Part shown: piece by piece, positions 11,430-23,559 of the stretch
Layout: each line of letters starts with the position of its first letter
Numbering within the stretch: the first letter of the stretch is position 1
Assembly (NCBI GenBank): GCA_000727475.1
Contig: KL647291.1
Coordinates: 4,288,828-4,352,827, forward strand
Source: Sarcocystis neurona
Taxonomy: Eukaryota > Apicomplexa > Conoidasida > Eucoccidiorida > Sarcocystidae
Direction: 5' to 3'
Length of the DNA: 64,000 nt
Notes under the pieces: generated by a model
What the model saw: the letters and a program-made list of their open reading frames with translations, nothing else
Databases searched by the model: none
What the model was told of the DNA's origin: nothing
Translations under genes and position numbers: made by a program

Positions 11430-11897
11430 NNNNNNNNNNNNNNNNNNNNNNNNNNNNNNNNNNNNNNNNNNNNNNNNNNNNNNNNNNNNNNNNNNNNNNN
11501 NNNNNNNNNNNNNNNNNNNNNNNNNNNNNNNNNNNNNNNNNNNNNNNNNNNNNNNNNNNNNNNNNNNNNNNNNNNNNNNNNNNNNNNNNNNNNNNNNNNN
11601 NNNNNNNNNNNNNNNNNNNNNNNNNNNNNNNNNNNNNNNNNNNNNNNNNNNNNNNNNNNNNNNNNNNNNNNNNNNNNNNNNNNNNNNNNNNNNNNNNNNN
11701 NNNNNNNNNNNNNNNNNNNNNNNNNNNNNNNNNNNNNNNNNNNNNNNNNNNNNNNNNNNNNNNNNNNNNNNNNNNNNNNNNNNNNNNNNNNNNNNNNNNN
11801 NNNNNNNNNNNNNNNNNNNNNNNNNNNNNNNNNNNNNNNNNNNNNNNNNNNNNNNNNNNNNNNNNNNNNNNNNNNNNNNNNNNNNNNNNNNNNNNNN
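11430..11897. other. Assembly gap (468 N)
   Basis: Run of N; single N also at 11402 and 11404. The roughly 108 bases left of the gap (11322-11429) and right of it (11898-12003) are nearly identical TA-repeat sequence, so the gap may be an artefact of failed joining over a repeat. Confidence 0.97.
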
Positions 11898-11941
11898 TAC
11901 GTACATATATATATATATATATATATATGTGTACATAGGTC

Positions 11942-11972
<31 letters not shown>

Positions 11973-12084
11973 GTTCAGACAGAAGGGGAGAGGCAGAGAG
12001 ACAGAATGATCAGCAACAAGTATGTACTGCACGCAGATCTAGTATCCTTTTACGCATATACGCATGTATATATATGTATATATA

Positions 12085-12295
12085 TGAGACGTAATGCGTA
12101 CACTGCCGGTACTTATATATGTATACAAGTATATGTAGGGAGAGAATAACTGAGACGTCATTTGTTCACTGCCTGCATATATATAGATATACATGTGTAT
12201 ATAGGGGAATCTAGGAGGAGGATCGCTGAGACGTTCATTGCCTGTATACACATACATATATATATATATATATGTTTGCATGAGGATTCGCTTTG
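12085..12295. repeat. Degenerate tandem repeat, units of about 66-76 bp
   Basis: Three units start with TGAGACGT at 12085, 12151 and 12227. Each continues through a cactgcc/cattgcc motif into a tatata block and a purine-rich tail. Confidence 0.65.
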
Positions 12296-12431
12296 TGGAG
12301 TGTGGCAATGCTATTCAGACCGCTGTGACATCTTTGCTATCTATGCTGCTGCCGGGGACGAAGAAGGAGCCGCTGACGAAGCCGCAGGACTGCCTGTGCT
12401 ACCTGCGTCTTCCTCCAGCGCAGTACACGCT
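12286..12431 (+). CDS. Candidate exon of two-exon gene, unknown product (5' part)
   Basis: The frame reads FVECGNAIQTAVTSLLSML and then a Lys/Pro-containing stretch ending QYTL at a strong donor (gtaagt at 12432). The upstream boundary is uncertain: an AG lies at 12284-12285 in TA-rich DNA. The frame joins in phase with the next exon across a 106-base intron. Composition is normal globular protein without homopolymer runs, in contrast to the surroundings. I do not recognise the family. Confidence 0.45.
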
Positions 12432-12537
12432 GTAAGTCGGAGTTCCTTATAAAGTCTATATTTTGAGGTGGCGGTGCGCAGCTTCCTCCTTGCGCGGGCG
12501 CGTCTTCGTATCAACCTGCCTGCATGTGTTTCTGTAG

Positions 12538-12814
12538 AGCTCATTATCAGTTTATGGACAATTGTGCGTATCTGCGCAACTTCCCTGCATACGTTAAGAC
12601 GGTGGTTTACACCGACGTCAGCGGAGGACAGGGCGTCCTGCTGCTGCGCGACACGACTTACCCACACATGCAAGAGTTGCTGTCAAACATCTGGAGCAAG
12701 GAGCTCTTTGCTTCCTTCCATATTTGCCTTGCTCCCTGTTCCCCCTATATGCGTGACGGTCTGCATGCGAAACCCGCAACCCCAACAAACCTCAAGAAAC
12801 CCTTCAAACCCTGA
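12538..12814 (+). CDS. Candidate second exon, unknown product
   Basis: Preceded by acceptor gtgtttctgtag. Joined to the previous exon it continues AHYQFMDNCAYLRNF and includes VVYTDVSGGQGVLLL, with a balanced composition. About 20 residues before the TGA at 12812 the frame enters telomere-like AAACCCT sequence, so either the C-terminus has been formed from repeat DNA or the true end or donor lies near 12715. Function unknown; a soluble mixed alpha/beta protein is the most I can infer. Confidence 0.45.
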
Positions 12815-12968
12815 ACCCTAAATTTCCGTATATACACATATACCTACCTGTATACGTATATATACAGGCGTCCGCAGAAGAAACGGTTGAAGAGAGATAG
12901 AAAGAGGAAGACAGCAGATGTGAAGGGACGTAGGTGGAAGGTAAAACCCTCAAACCCTGAACCCTAGG
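12789..12968. repeat. Telomere-like AAACCCT heptamers in a duplicated unit
   Basis: Two islands of aaaccctgaaccct-type sequence lie at 12799-12822 and 12943-12968. Each is followed by a TA stretch and then a similar gcagaagaaacg(g/a) and gaagagaga segment, so the heptamers head two copies of a unit of roughly 140 bp. Interstitial AAACCCT is a known feature of Eimeria genomes. Confidence 0.75.
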
Positions 12969-13083
12969 CTTCTACATATATATGTGGAGATAGGTGTATG
13001 CAGAAGAAACGACTGAAGAGAGACCTCAACAGGAAGACAGGAGACGAAGAGACGTCAATAGGTGTCCGTACGTATGAGCCCAC

Positions 13084-13277
13084 CAGGATGTCAGCTGCTG
13101 TGCGTCCAGCGGCGGTAGGATGTGCCGTGGCTGCGACTCGTTGAAGTTCCCCGGTGGTGTTCATGGTCCTTATCTTCGAATGGCCGCGTTGCTGCTCCAC
13201 AGCAAGAGGAAGTATTGTCTCGCGTGCCTGCTCGTACGCCGGTCCCTGCGTTCTTTCATAGATAGACCCGTAGACGC
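13084..13277 (-). CDS. Candidate internal exon, unknown product
   Basis: On the minus strand, acceptor gtgcgtcttctag leads into a frame beginning GVYGSIYERTQGPAYEQA and ending TAADIL before a GT (gtgggc, a weak donor). It is 64 codons of balanced composition without homopolymers, in a region otherwise full of microsatellites. No family recognised and no partner exon identified. Confidence 0.35.
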
Positions 13278-15492
13278 CTAGAAGACGCACAGTACGTAGA
13301 CACATGCACCGGTGCACAGGCAGATACAGTCATATAGGTCCAAAAGTTGTGGATACATACGTGAGAGCAAAGCGACGAAACAGACGTATTTCTGCGTGTG
13401 TGAAACGGAGGGACGCCGACGGGGGAGGACGCGCAGAAGGAGGAGAAAAAAGTACAGTGCTCACTTCTTTCTGTGTGACTAGGGCTCGTTTCACCCCGCG
13501 CCTCGGACGCACATGCGGAGGCCGCTGCTCTGCTTCACGTCCGCATAAATATATCTGCAGACGGCTGTGCCAGCGTGGAGCTGAGGAGGGGAGAGACAAA
13601 GGAGAGAACCGGAGGCGAGGAGGACGCAGCGGTTGTGTCCTTCTGAAATGCTTCAAGCAGACCCCGGGCGCACGCACGTGTTCGTATCTCGTGCTGCTGT
13701 CGCGAGGAAGCCGGTTCCTCGCGTGGGACGCTCCATTTTATCAAAAAAGCGCTGCTCGCTCTGTTCATATATGTGTGTGTGTGTCTCTGTCTATCTCTCT
13801 TCAGGGCAGCCGGGCGACTCGGCCGCCGCATCCGTCCCGGTGCCTGCTGCATACGTGCGCTGTTGCTTCTTTCTGTACTGCTTTTGCTCTGCTGCATCTG
13901 CTCTGCTGCATCTGCTCTGCTGCATCTGCTCTGCTGCATCTGCTCTGCTGCATCTGCTCTGCTGCATCTGCTCTGCTGCATCTGCTCTGCATGTGACTGC
14001 AGGCTACGGCAGTGCGTCGCTGTTGTGCTGCCGTGTCCTGGTCTTTCAACGGCAGAAGAAGCGGCCGTCGCTGCTGCCGGAGAAGGAGGGCAACGAGCAA
14101 AGCAGCAGCAGCGACAGCAAAAAGTCGAGGTAGGCAGACCACCTGTGAAGGCGCTTTTGCTTTTCTCTTGTCCCTCTTCCACTCGTCTCCCTATGTATGT
14201 ACCGGATAAATAAGACACATATTCATGATAACACACGTCTATTTCTGTGTCCGAGTCACGTCGCTCGAGAGCCTTCTGTGTCTCACCATGATGCCTTTCT
14301 CCTCCCCCATATAAAACAATACACACACCAGCTATCTTCGTACGCTTCTTCCTAATATCTATATATATATATATGTAGGCGAATACGTGGGAACTCAAAA
14401 ATCTACTTGCATGTATTTGGTTGCAAACTCCCCTATACCAGGAATGCGTACGTGCATTGCCTCGTTGGTGGGTGGGGTCCTCTAGCCTGTGACTACACGC
14501 CAGACACAGGTATATATATATATATGTAGATAGATAGATAGATACAAACATGTAGATATAGAGAGGGCTGTATATATATATATATATGTACGTAGAAGGT
14601 GTCTTCGTGCGTCTGTATATCTGCACGAGTGCATACGCGTACCTCTTTACATATATATATATATAGACAGATACCTGTGTGCGTAGGTATTCATAGACAT
14701 GTATGTACGTTGGATTACATATACGTGTATATATGTATATATGTGTATATATAAATATGTGTATAAGTACAGATGTATATATTGGTATCGTATACAGCGA
14801 TTTATGGATACGTGTGTGTATTTAGATATAAAGACCCCTGTACACGTATGCATATATAAATCCGGACACGCTGAAGGATTTGCAAATATATGTATATACA
14901 TATATATGTATATGCATGCAGAGAGAGGGACTCATGTACGTAGATGCATGAGTCTGTCATATATGTATATGGCGGGGCACTGTGTACACACATGAATCTG
15001 TATATATGCGTATCCACAGAAACGTACGCGGACACGTGTATTCATAGACTTCGGTATATGCATATATACGCGTACATTGGGACAGTGGGCTGTCTCCCGG
15101 CCACAGACTGTGCTTTCTGTTGCTCCCGTGCAGGTATATATTTCTTGTCCTGCGTATACTTCTGCAGTGTGACCTACTCGTTAAAGCTTCCCGTGCGACG
15201 TGTACACTTCTCTTGTGTTGCTCTGCAGTGCACAAGGCTAGCGCTCCTGTCCTTCTCCTCCTTTCTTTTCCTCTGTCTTTTTATCTCCGTATGTGTCTGG
15301 ACACGTACACACATACGCCTGTCTCGTCTAAGACACCGGCAGATATGCAGGACGCGCAGCGTATTTCTGTGTATGTACACGTGGAAAGGTCACCTGGTAT
15401 ATATATGTATATGCGTCTATACGTACGTATGGCTGTACGCATGTGTATGTGTAGACCCAGTAGAATGTGCCTGGGATGGTTCTTTGTGACAG
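13278..15492. other. Mixed microsatellite DNA, no gene supported
   Basis: Contains a purine-rich patch (13400-13640), the 14-bp minisatellite at 13886-13990, and long tatata/gtatat blocks from 14350 to 15100. Frames of 100 or more codons exist on both strands but owe their length to repeats (Tyr/Ile or Cys/Ala/Leu runs). Confidence 0.55.
13886..13990. repeat. 14-bp minisatellite, about 7.5 copies
   Basis: Near-perfect tandem copies of gctctgctgcatct. The unit is not a multiple of three, so any reading frame through it rotates every copy; this makes a coding role unlikely and distinguishes it from the CAG/CTG runs nearby. Confidence 0.9.
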
Positions 15493-15683
15493 GTGCTGGT
15501 GGCTACTTACGCCGGGTGCGCCTACATGTACGAGTACTTGCTCCCTCCCTCAGCAGAAGCGGACAGCAGCAACAGCAGCGGCAGCGGTAGAAGCAACAGC
15601 AACAGCGACAGGAAGACGGAGGGCTACGTAGGCGCGTCCTCTCCTGTAGGAGTGTTTTACCCGCGGGATTTTGCAGCTGCCAG
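15493..15683 (+). CDS. Candidate exon, unknown product
   Basis: Acceptor tctttgtgacag, donor gtaaac, 63 codons plus two bases. The frame starts VLVATYAGCAYMYEYLLPP, passes a Ser/Asn run encoded by CAG-type repeat, and ends VGVFYPRDFAAAR. The hydrophobic and aromatic flanks look like real protein interrupted by a low-complexity insert, a common pattern here. The following 270 bases hold a Glu/Gln-rich frame that ends IEKRSSI and TGA (about 15963) and may be the next exon. Family not recognised. Confidence 0.4.
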
Positions 15684-15963
15684 GTAAACTGCAGCTGCAG
15701 CAGAAGAAGCACAAGAAGAGGAGCACCAGCAGCACAGAAGGAGAGAGAACACAGAGCGGCAGCATCAGCAGCGGGAGAGTCGCGGCAGCAGACGGCCCCC
15801 GCCGGCCCAGCAGCACGAGCAGCAGACGAAACACTGCAGGAGACGCGAGACTGCAGCAGTTGATGCGGCGAAGGTGCTGCAGCAGCGTCAGTTTCTCTGC
15901 GGAGACACCAATCCGAAGGAAGGTGCAGAAGGCGCAAGAATAGAGAAGAGAAGCAGCATTTGA

Positions 15964-16570
15964 CACAGAGACGGCACCTGCGCACGAGCGAGAACATCGC
16001 TTTTTCGCCGCCTAAATATCTGCACGTATATATATATATATGTGTATCAGTTGGGCCGCAGCAGCCACCGCTGTGTACTGGAGACCTACTGTATATATAG
16101 ATAGATATATAGATAGATAGATAGCTAGGTCGACAGGTAGGTAGGTCGATAGATAGGTAGATACATATAGGTGTGGGTATAGATATGCACATTATAGTGA
16201 TACAGATATATATGTATATTCGTATATTATATATGTAGTTATACGTCTAGTTATAGATACGTGCTAGGCGTACAACCACATACAAAAAGCGTGCGCATAC
16301 TTTACGCGTACGATTCACATTTGACGTCTATGTGTACCCGCAGTGTACACGTATGTACGTATAAATGTGCATGTATACACAAATTATATACATATGTACA
16401 TATATATATATATAGTAGGGAGAGAGAGCGGGAATGCTATGCCTGTGTATGTGCATATATCTATATATATATATATATATGTTTTATTAGATGTCAAGCA
16501 GGTGGTCCAGTCCTGCAAAGTATCGAACGGAATGGTGCACACACTTGCATACACGTAGCGTAGCGTCACC

Positions 16571-16601
<31 letters not shown>

Positions 16602-16690
16602 ATATCTGCATCCCTTCGTTATTGGCAGAAACATGCGTGTGTACCGTCTCTGTTGAATGACGTAAAAAAAGACACAAAGTTGTATTATTC
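15964..16690. other. TA and TAGA microsatellites
   Basis: tatata, gatagata and similar repeats with no supportable gene. Confidence 0.6.
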
Positions 16691-17110
16691 TTTGCAGGTA
16701 ATTGTCCCCACAAGCACAAAGCTGTAGCAACACATATATATACGTATATATATATTTATATGTATATGTGTGTCTATTGTAAATGTCTGCGCTCCTTGTA
16801 TGGCGCGGAACTCTTGGCCGGAGACGCGGTGACATAGAGGAGTTGTAAAACTGCCCATTGGTGGTTCCTGCTCGTGCGTGCGTATCCTAGTGTAACTGTT
16901 GCTGCTGCTGCTGGGCTGTTGCTGCTGCTGCTGGGCTGTCATAGCTGCTGCGGTTGCTGTTGCCTCTCACGCGATTGCTGTTGCTGCTGTCATTTCTGTC
17001 GTTGCTGCTGCTGCGGTTGCTGTTGTTTCTCATGCGATTGCTGCTGCTGCCGTCATTTCTATTGCTGGTGCTGCTGGTATTCGTGCTGCTGCTGCTGTAT
17101 ACGTGCTGCT
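16691..17110 (-). CDS. Candidate Gln/Ser-rich coding segment
   Basis: On the minus strand a CAG tract gives QQQQQQ and SSSS runs followed by a non-repetitive stretch containing EPPMGSFTTPLCHRVSG and QEFRAIQGAQTF. In this genome CAG usually lies on the sense strand, which favours minus-strand coding here, but exon boundaries cannot be fixed and the opposite strand also has a candidate exon at 17152. Product unknown. Confidence 0.25.
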
Positions 17111-17151
17111 GCTGTTTCTATTGGGACTGCGGCTTTCCTAACTTTTTGCAG

Positions 17152-17233
17152 GCTCCGAGAAGAGATTCTGCTGCAAAGCGACGGATGCAGTGGTGCCGGT
17201 GTAGATGATGAAGAAAGTTGTTCGGACGTGTAA
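17152..17233 (+). CDS. Candidate short terminal exon
   Basis: Very good acceptor (ctaactttttgcag) followed by LREEILLQSDG and an acidic tail DDEESCSDV with TAA at 17231-17233. No upstream partner exon was found; product unknown. Confidence 0.3.
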
Positions 17234-17940
17234 ATCGCCTTCACTGGAAAAAAACCATGGACTCGCGCGCATATGCGTACGCATATATACATACGTATGT
17301 ATATACGAATGTGGTATATAATGCTATACACGCGTATACATAAATATATATATATATATATATGTCCTTGTGCAGTTGTATTGAGGTATGGTTATGAAGA
17401 TACGGTCAGACTCATGTGTGCTTGTATATACCCCCATATATATATATGTATACATATGTGTTCGTCTATGTGAAGAGGTGGAGAGCGCCAAGTAGATAGG
17501 TATATCAGGAGGACGAATAACTTCGGTGCGTATGTATTCAGAGGGTGGAAGCTCTTAGACGCAAGTGCTACCTTGAGGTGCGGTATATATATACAGGCAG
17601 AGAGAGATAGGTAGATAGACAGATATCTTGTGATATGAAGCCGATCGAAAACTCGGCAGAGAAGTAAACACGTAACAATACATGTGCACTCTTGCGCGTC
17701 CGTCAACAAATATGTACTTCCCTGTGCGAATATATATATATATATATATACGGACGACGGTAATGTGAGGAGAGAGAGAGAGAAAAGAAAGAAGAAGAGA
17801 GGTCGAAAGCTCGATGCATGTGCAGAACGGTATGTATGTGCACACGCATGCAACGCTATGTGGAGGCAGATGTGCGTAGCCACAGGCACTGGACGACGAA
17901 GTACGACACGTGTGTGTATGTGTATGTGTAGACAGAGCAG
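17234..17940. other. TA microsatellites, no gene seen
   Basis: Repeats of tatata and gatagata type, short repetitive frames only. Confidence 0.6.
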
Positions 17941-18304
17941 TTCGTTTCACATCCTGCTGCTGCTGCTGTTGCTGCTGCGCTGACGGTGCTGCTGCGCAGA
18001 CGGCTGCTCTGGTGCCGCTGCTGCTGCTCTGGCGGCGCTGCTGCTGCTGCTGCGGCCTTGGCAGCGCTGCTGTTGCTGTGGGTGGGTGCCGATTCGGTCC
18101 TGGTGACATGCTGTTGCTGTGTAACCGTGTAAACTGCTTCTGCGTGTCTGTTGCAACTGCGACTGAGACACACTGCTGACATCGTCGCCGGGCGTAAGAT
18201 TTATTGCTGTTGCTCAGATTATCTAGAGAAAGCGATGGAATTCCGGTGGCAGCGAGCCCCGCAACAAATCCGGCGCAGATAAAAACCTGCGGCTCTTTCA
18301 CCAT
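17941..18304 (-). CDS. Candidate coding segment, Gln/Ala-rich
   Basis: A minus-strand frame from ATG at 18304 reads MVKEPQVFICAGFVAGLAAT, then a normal-looking stretch, then Gln and Ala runs encoded by CAG-type repeats to about 17941. The first 25 residues are hydrophobic and could be a signal or membrane segment, or an internal exon (an AG acceptor, agctgcag, lies just upstream). Not recognised; may belong to the same gene as the Gln/Ser-rich segment at 16691. Confidence 0.3.
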
Positions 18305-18922
18305 CAGCCCGTCTGCAGCTCTCTACCGACTCCGCAAATACTGGTCTGGATGTTAGCATCTACTCATATCTGATACGTATATGTGCTTGTAGATATTTGC
18401 TGACGTACGCCTGGATGTCGGTGGGAGCGCATATATATATATATATACATGCGCCCACCAATAGACGGGAAATGAATTCGTATGTGTGTCTCCACAGGAA
18501 TACTTATATATATATACGTACCCACCGGTAGATGTCCGGAGGTGTCTACACGTCTCTTCGGGTGCCCGTGTGTATACACATGAGTATGTATGTCTATTAT
18601 ACGTACGCGCTGAAGCGTAAGATTTTGGAGAGCAACGTGCGTCTATCCAGTTTTACGTGACTATGTACACGCCTACGCATGTGTGGATATTTCTGTGCAT
18701 GGAACTTGCCAAGAATTACACGTATAGATACACCTTTGTATATAACACCCTTTGAAGGTGCACGCGCGCAGGCGGAGCCGGGCACGCGCAAGTCAGTTGT
18801 CGAAACGTACACATCTTCATCCATAGATCTGTGCACCTTTGTCATATATATATATACATACACAAGTGGCGTGGAACGCAGGCAGTGGTAACGCCGCTTG
18901 TACCGTGCGTCTGTATATTCAG

Positions 18923-19090
18923 AGTGATGGCGCTAGAGCCTTGAGCGAGCCCCGCGGTGGGAAGCGGGGGGGAAGCAAGAGCCGCGGATGTCTAGCTGCT
19001 ATAGGAGCATCAGTGCATCAGAACTTAGGCATGCTTCAGCAACTAGCGAGGAACATACTCTTCTCGCAAGCAGCTGCAGCCACACACTAA
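18923..19090 (+). CDS. Candidate terminal exon
   Basis: Acceptor ctgtatattcag, then SDGARALSEPRGGKRGG, later QNLGMLQQLARNILF and TAA at 19088-19090. The helix-like C-terminal part looks protein-like, but two other frames are also open across part of the segment. Product unknown. Confidence 0.25.
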   Translation, partial: SDGARALSEPRGGKRGGSKSRGCLAAIGASVHQNLGMLQQLARNILFSQAAAATH

Positions 19091-20512
19091 AAAACAGCTG
19101 CGCAGCAGGAGCACGTCACAGCAGTTGTAATGCGTTGTAGCAGCAGCAGAAGCAGCGTCAGCACCCCACTGTAGTTTATTCGCCGCTACCGTCAGCAGCA
19201 GCATCGCGGCATCGTCGCTAGCAGTAGCGTCTCACCAGCAGCAATAGCGCACGAGTGTACCAGGGGGCACTATCTGGACAACACCACAAGCTGAACAACA
19301 GCTGCAGCGGCAGGCGGCCACACTTTTACAAAAAACGCGTGTACTTTCTCTACCCCGCGCGGGTGGCACCGGACGCGTGTACCCTCGCTCAGCCGCCGTA
19401 CACCCCAGCAGCAGAAAAACATGTGCAGGAGCACGTATGTGTGCGCCAAGAAGCTGCGTGAGGCTTCCGCCTGCAGGCGGGCCCGCTTCTTCGTACGCAG
19501 CTGTTCTACTGTTGATGTTTCCACAGCTGCTACTGGATGCTACTGCTGCAGCAAGGGCTGCTGCAGCTGCCGTCAGTGAAGTCAAAAACCGCGGTGTGTG
19601 CGGAGTCTCACTGTCTTTCTGAAAAACGTGCACACAGTCCGCCAAACTTGTTTGGTCCAGCTGAAGATTGACCTGCATTAAGGACAACACGCTTTCGGTG
19701 TAACTGCAGGATGCATGCACTCAGTCCTTATTTATGTGTTCATATAGATATGTATATATACATATGGAATATTCTTCCATACTGGCACACGTGTGCGTAA
19801 ATACTTGAACATCTACGCCCGTGCGTGAAGGCCTTTGAAATACAAATACGCCTATACGATAATAGTGGGAGAGTATGTGCAGGTGTCGGCAAGAACATCT
19901 GAGTCCATTCGTAGTCGTGGAAGGAAATAGGGACGAAGCGATATCGCGTCACGTCCAAGGATAGATATACCGTGTGGGTCATCCATAGACAGCGCGGTGC
20001 GTAAGCACGAACACACACCTATATAAGTATGTGTATGTATCCACGCCAAGCAGCGTACACGTGTGCGCACACATAACTATGTGACGTCTAATGGTGGCCT
20101 TGCGCACACGCGTAGGTGTAAATATGTATTTTCATATATGCATACATGTACATATATATATATATATGTTGTCTTACTGTGGATATGCGCATTACCGTGT
20201 ATATGCTTGCAAGGCAGCTGACGGGCCTGGATGTATCTTTTTTCCTGTTGGGTAGATCTTGAAGTGCGAAGACGAACCAACGCGCAGTGTAGACCACAAC
20301 AAACGTACATCCTCCTGTGCAGCGACGCGCACTCCTACCTGCTTCATTGCCGAGATTATCTAAAGAGCGAGCAAGGTGTCAGTTCACCCGTATATACACC
20401 AGTGTGCATTATTCTACGTGATTACCTTTCTTGCACTCTCTCTGTATACTGTACACACACTTACATGCAGATGTACAAATATGTTTATCCACATACATAC
20501 GTGTACACGTAC

Positions 20513-20544
<32 letters not shown>

Positions 20545-22880
20545 GTACATATATGCACATTCATGTATACAGCTCTTCTCTACCTGTATGTGCGTATGGA
20601 CTTAAATCTTTACGCAAAGAAAAAGTGTGTATTTCCAGTGCTGGCCCAGCATCTCCAGCGCTGGCTCTAAGTGAGCCCCAGTGCAATTGTACGTTCCGCG
20701 CAGTAGGCGGCACGGCCAGCATTTCTCTTCGAAATTCAACGGCTTTCAAGCATTCAACACAACTCTAAATTCCCAGTTAGTCAGTTAAGTAGCACGAAGG
20801 AGACCGAAACGGCACTGTAGGCACAGGTGGGAGAAGTGACAAGGAAATGAAGCCTACCGCAACGACGGATGACAGCTCCGAAGGTACGCGTAACGCAGGC
20901 ATGAATGCCGAAACCGGAAACCACGAAAGAAAGGAAACGGCATAGGGACGACGTGCGTGCATCAACCAAAATTGATAGTGTGGCTGCACCACCTTAAAAC
21001 CATGTAAAAGAGCAGCAGCAGTAGCAGCTGGACCAAGAACGGCACCACCGCTGCTTGTAATAAGCACCTTCCCCCTACAGCACCTAATATAAAAAAATTA
21101 ACATCCGCTGCACCCACAGGCTAACAGGCCGAAACTCCTACGACCCTAATACTGTAGTGTACTACTCTTGCACGGTGTCGCCATATTATCGATATAAATT
21201 TACATATTACACACATTTTAGAGAGCATACAGCGACGCAGTGGAAGCACAACTGTACACGCAGTTCTAACGCTCAACCTCGACACAGACGTGTACGTGTA
21301 TGTACACACATAAATGTATATTTTCATACAGCTATTGGTAAACATATACATATATATATATCAACGTGGAGCGCGACTGCGAACATCATCTTCCACTCGC
21401 ATGAATGACCTGAGGAAAAGTAGACACGAAGCAGTACACGCTGCACGACCAATACGCTGCCGCCAGCAGGCCGTAATGCCAGGACGGCTTCTGCTACAGC
21501 AAAGCCTTTTCGCCTTTACGGCCGTGCAAACTGCTGGCACAGTTGCTCCTGCAGCTGTGTGAAATGCTGGTTGGGTCTCGTAGCGGCACTAACGGCGCCT
21601 GAAGAAAGTGGAACCGCAGCAGCGGCACTGCCGTATTCGTTTGAGTAGCCTTAGCTGTGGTAGCCACCACAACCGCAGCCGTAAACAAGACAGAAGTAGC
21701 ACCACCTTCAGAACAGTTTGAAGGTGCTCCAGCAGCAACTGCTGCGATCTCTAACAAAATCACGGCAAGAGACAATCCGCATTACGCAGCGCTCTTCACT
21801 AATAACTTCTGCTTCCGCTTCTTCTTCCGCAGCTGCGTCGCGCGTTCCATTTCCTGCAGCAAACATGGCGACAGCAGACGACACACATGCACGTGCGCGG
21901 TGAATGCCCAGCCAGAACCCCGGTAGTCTGTGTTGCCACGGGGTACGTACACACAGACACGCAAGCGCACCTGTGTGACGTACATACACTGCGAAATACA
22001 CAATGCATCGTCGCCGTCTGCAGCCCGAAAAACTCACCGTGCATGCCTGGCGCCCTACATAACCCCCAGAGCCGCCACACAGAGGAAATGACTCATATGT
22101 GTGCATGTATACGCCCACCTATTTGTACACAGAGAGAACATCGCGTTTGCATACATTTACACAGACAAACACGTAGACGCGTGTACGTACGAATGTAATT
22201 TTTGCACTTGCGCATGCGAGTGTACGCGCAGCTACGGCATCTCCCGCCGTGTACGCGACACATCCGGACACACATACGTGTCTATCTGTCTAAGCATTTA
22301 ATTATCTGTTTCTACGCACACACAAACAGGTACACTGACAGCACGTTTAGCTATCTGTGCTTCCAGACACACATACACGCACGTATCTTTTTTCGTATCT
22401 ACCTGTATCTACTCCATCTAACTTTATATACGTCTAGCTGTATTTATCAATGTATACCTGCGCCCGTTCGTTTACGTGTGTCTAGCGATATCTATTTCTC
22501 TATACCTATCTTTCTACCTCTGTCTCTCTACACGTGCCTTTTTCTCTCTCTGTACGTGTCTCTCTATATCTGTTGGTGTCTACCTGCCTATGCCTATATA
22601 TACACACACTTATATTGTACCTACACACATATACATATATATGTGTATATTTCCGTGTAACACCGAATATGATAGCCGGCGTGCACGGGTGTATGTCTCA
22701 AGACCGTTGTTATCCATCTCTCAAGTAAGCAGTCGCTAGGGCAATGCTCCCTAGCCGACGCCACGCCTTAAACCGCTCACGAGTTCTCTCTGTTTATCCC
22801 TCTCGCTATGAGATATTTTCCGGTGAAAAGGTACATACTGATACACTAGTCCAAAAGCACACACCAATTGATCTGCGACC
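19091..22880. other. No confident gene; scattered possible exons
   Basis: Contains degenerate CAG remnants (19100-19240, 21430-21740), TA microsatellites and pyrimidine-rich DNA (22280-22600). A strong acceptor (tatcttttttcctgttgggtag) at about 20243-20253 is followed by two competing plus-strand frames of 35-45 codons. A minus-strand frame at 21067-20781 is hydrophobic (contains QFWLMHARRPYAVSFLSWF). Neither could be tied to a family. Confidence 0.4.
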
Positions 22881-23554
22881 CTACAGATAATATGTGTGTA
22901 GCGGGTGTTCCACAAACCGCCTGGCATGCCTGCCGACTGTCTGTAAAATGAGAATAAACGCCGGCTTTGGATCAGGACGTACCACTCCCATGGCTTCTTG
23001 CTGTTTTTGCTCTTCTTCTTCGTGCAGCAGGACGTCCTCCGCTGCAATGCCTTCCAGCAACGTGACTTCTTTCGGCGCTTCAGGCGCTGCAGTAGTAGCC
23101 GTGACAGCTGTTTGCTCGCTGTCCAGCATTGCCATCTCTGCGTGTTCTCTTTCTACTTCCTCTCCCATTTCTGCTTCTTCTTCTTCGACCAAGCCAGTGG
23201 AGGTTTCTTCTTCGGCGCCTGCTGCCGCTCGCTGCTGCTGTCGCAGCCGATGGTACCGCTCACGCAGCTGATGCTGCTGCTCGCGCTGCTGGCGCTCCTG
23301 CTGCTGCAGCTGGATCTCGTGCTGTAGCAGCTTCTCGTGTTTCTCCAGCTCTCTGCATGCGCGCTCGGCGCCTCCCTGCTCCACTGCTGCATGCAGCATG
23401 CGACGCATGTAAAATCGCTCTTTTCTGGCTGCCTTTATTTCGTCCACTCGACGAATCGCCTGGACAGTTTTCACGAACAAATCCCGGTCATACCGCACCG
23501 GCCGGTTGCGGCGCTGCTCGAATTCAAACGTCGTGTCCACGGCCAGCTCCTTGC
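22881..23554 (-). CDS. RLP24: RLP24 exon 3 (C-terminal part)
   Basis: Third exon of the ribosome-biogenesis gene that starts at 28100. Acceptor tttttcgtag; the first two bases complete a Gly codon. It opens with KELAVDTTFEFEQRRNRPV and continues YDRDLFVKTVQAIRRVDEI and KERFYMRRM, matching the family's middle region. The rest is Gln-rich coiled coil, a Glu-rich acidic stretch and a short tail to TAG at 22881. The full protein would be about 283 residues, longer than the usual 160-200. The end is uncertain: a gtacgt donor-like site near the VRPDPKP segment could truncate this exon and lead to another one I could not find. The start of the following intron is extremely pyrimidine-rich on the transcribed strand. 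Confidence 0.85.
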
Positions 23555-23559
23555 CTACG

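Noticed and set aside
11313..12032. Open frames spanning the N gap
   Set aside because: Unknown bases only; the flanks are TA repeats.
13535..14626. 363-codon minus-strand frame through the 14-bp minisatellite
   Set aside because: Length arises from repeats that lack stops; the repeat rotates frame and the remainder is TA microsatellite.
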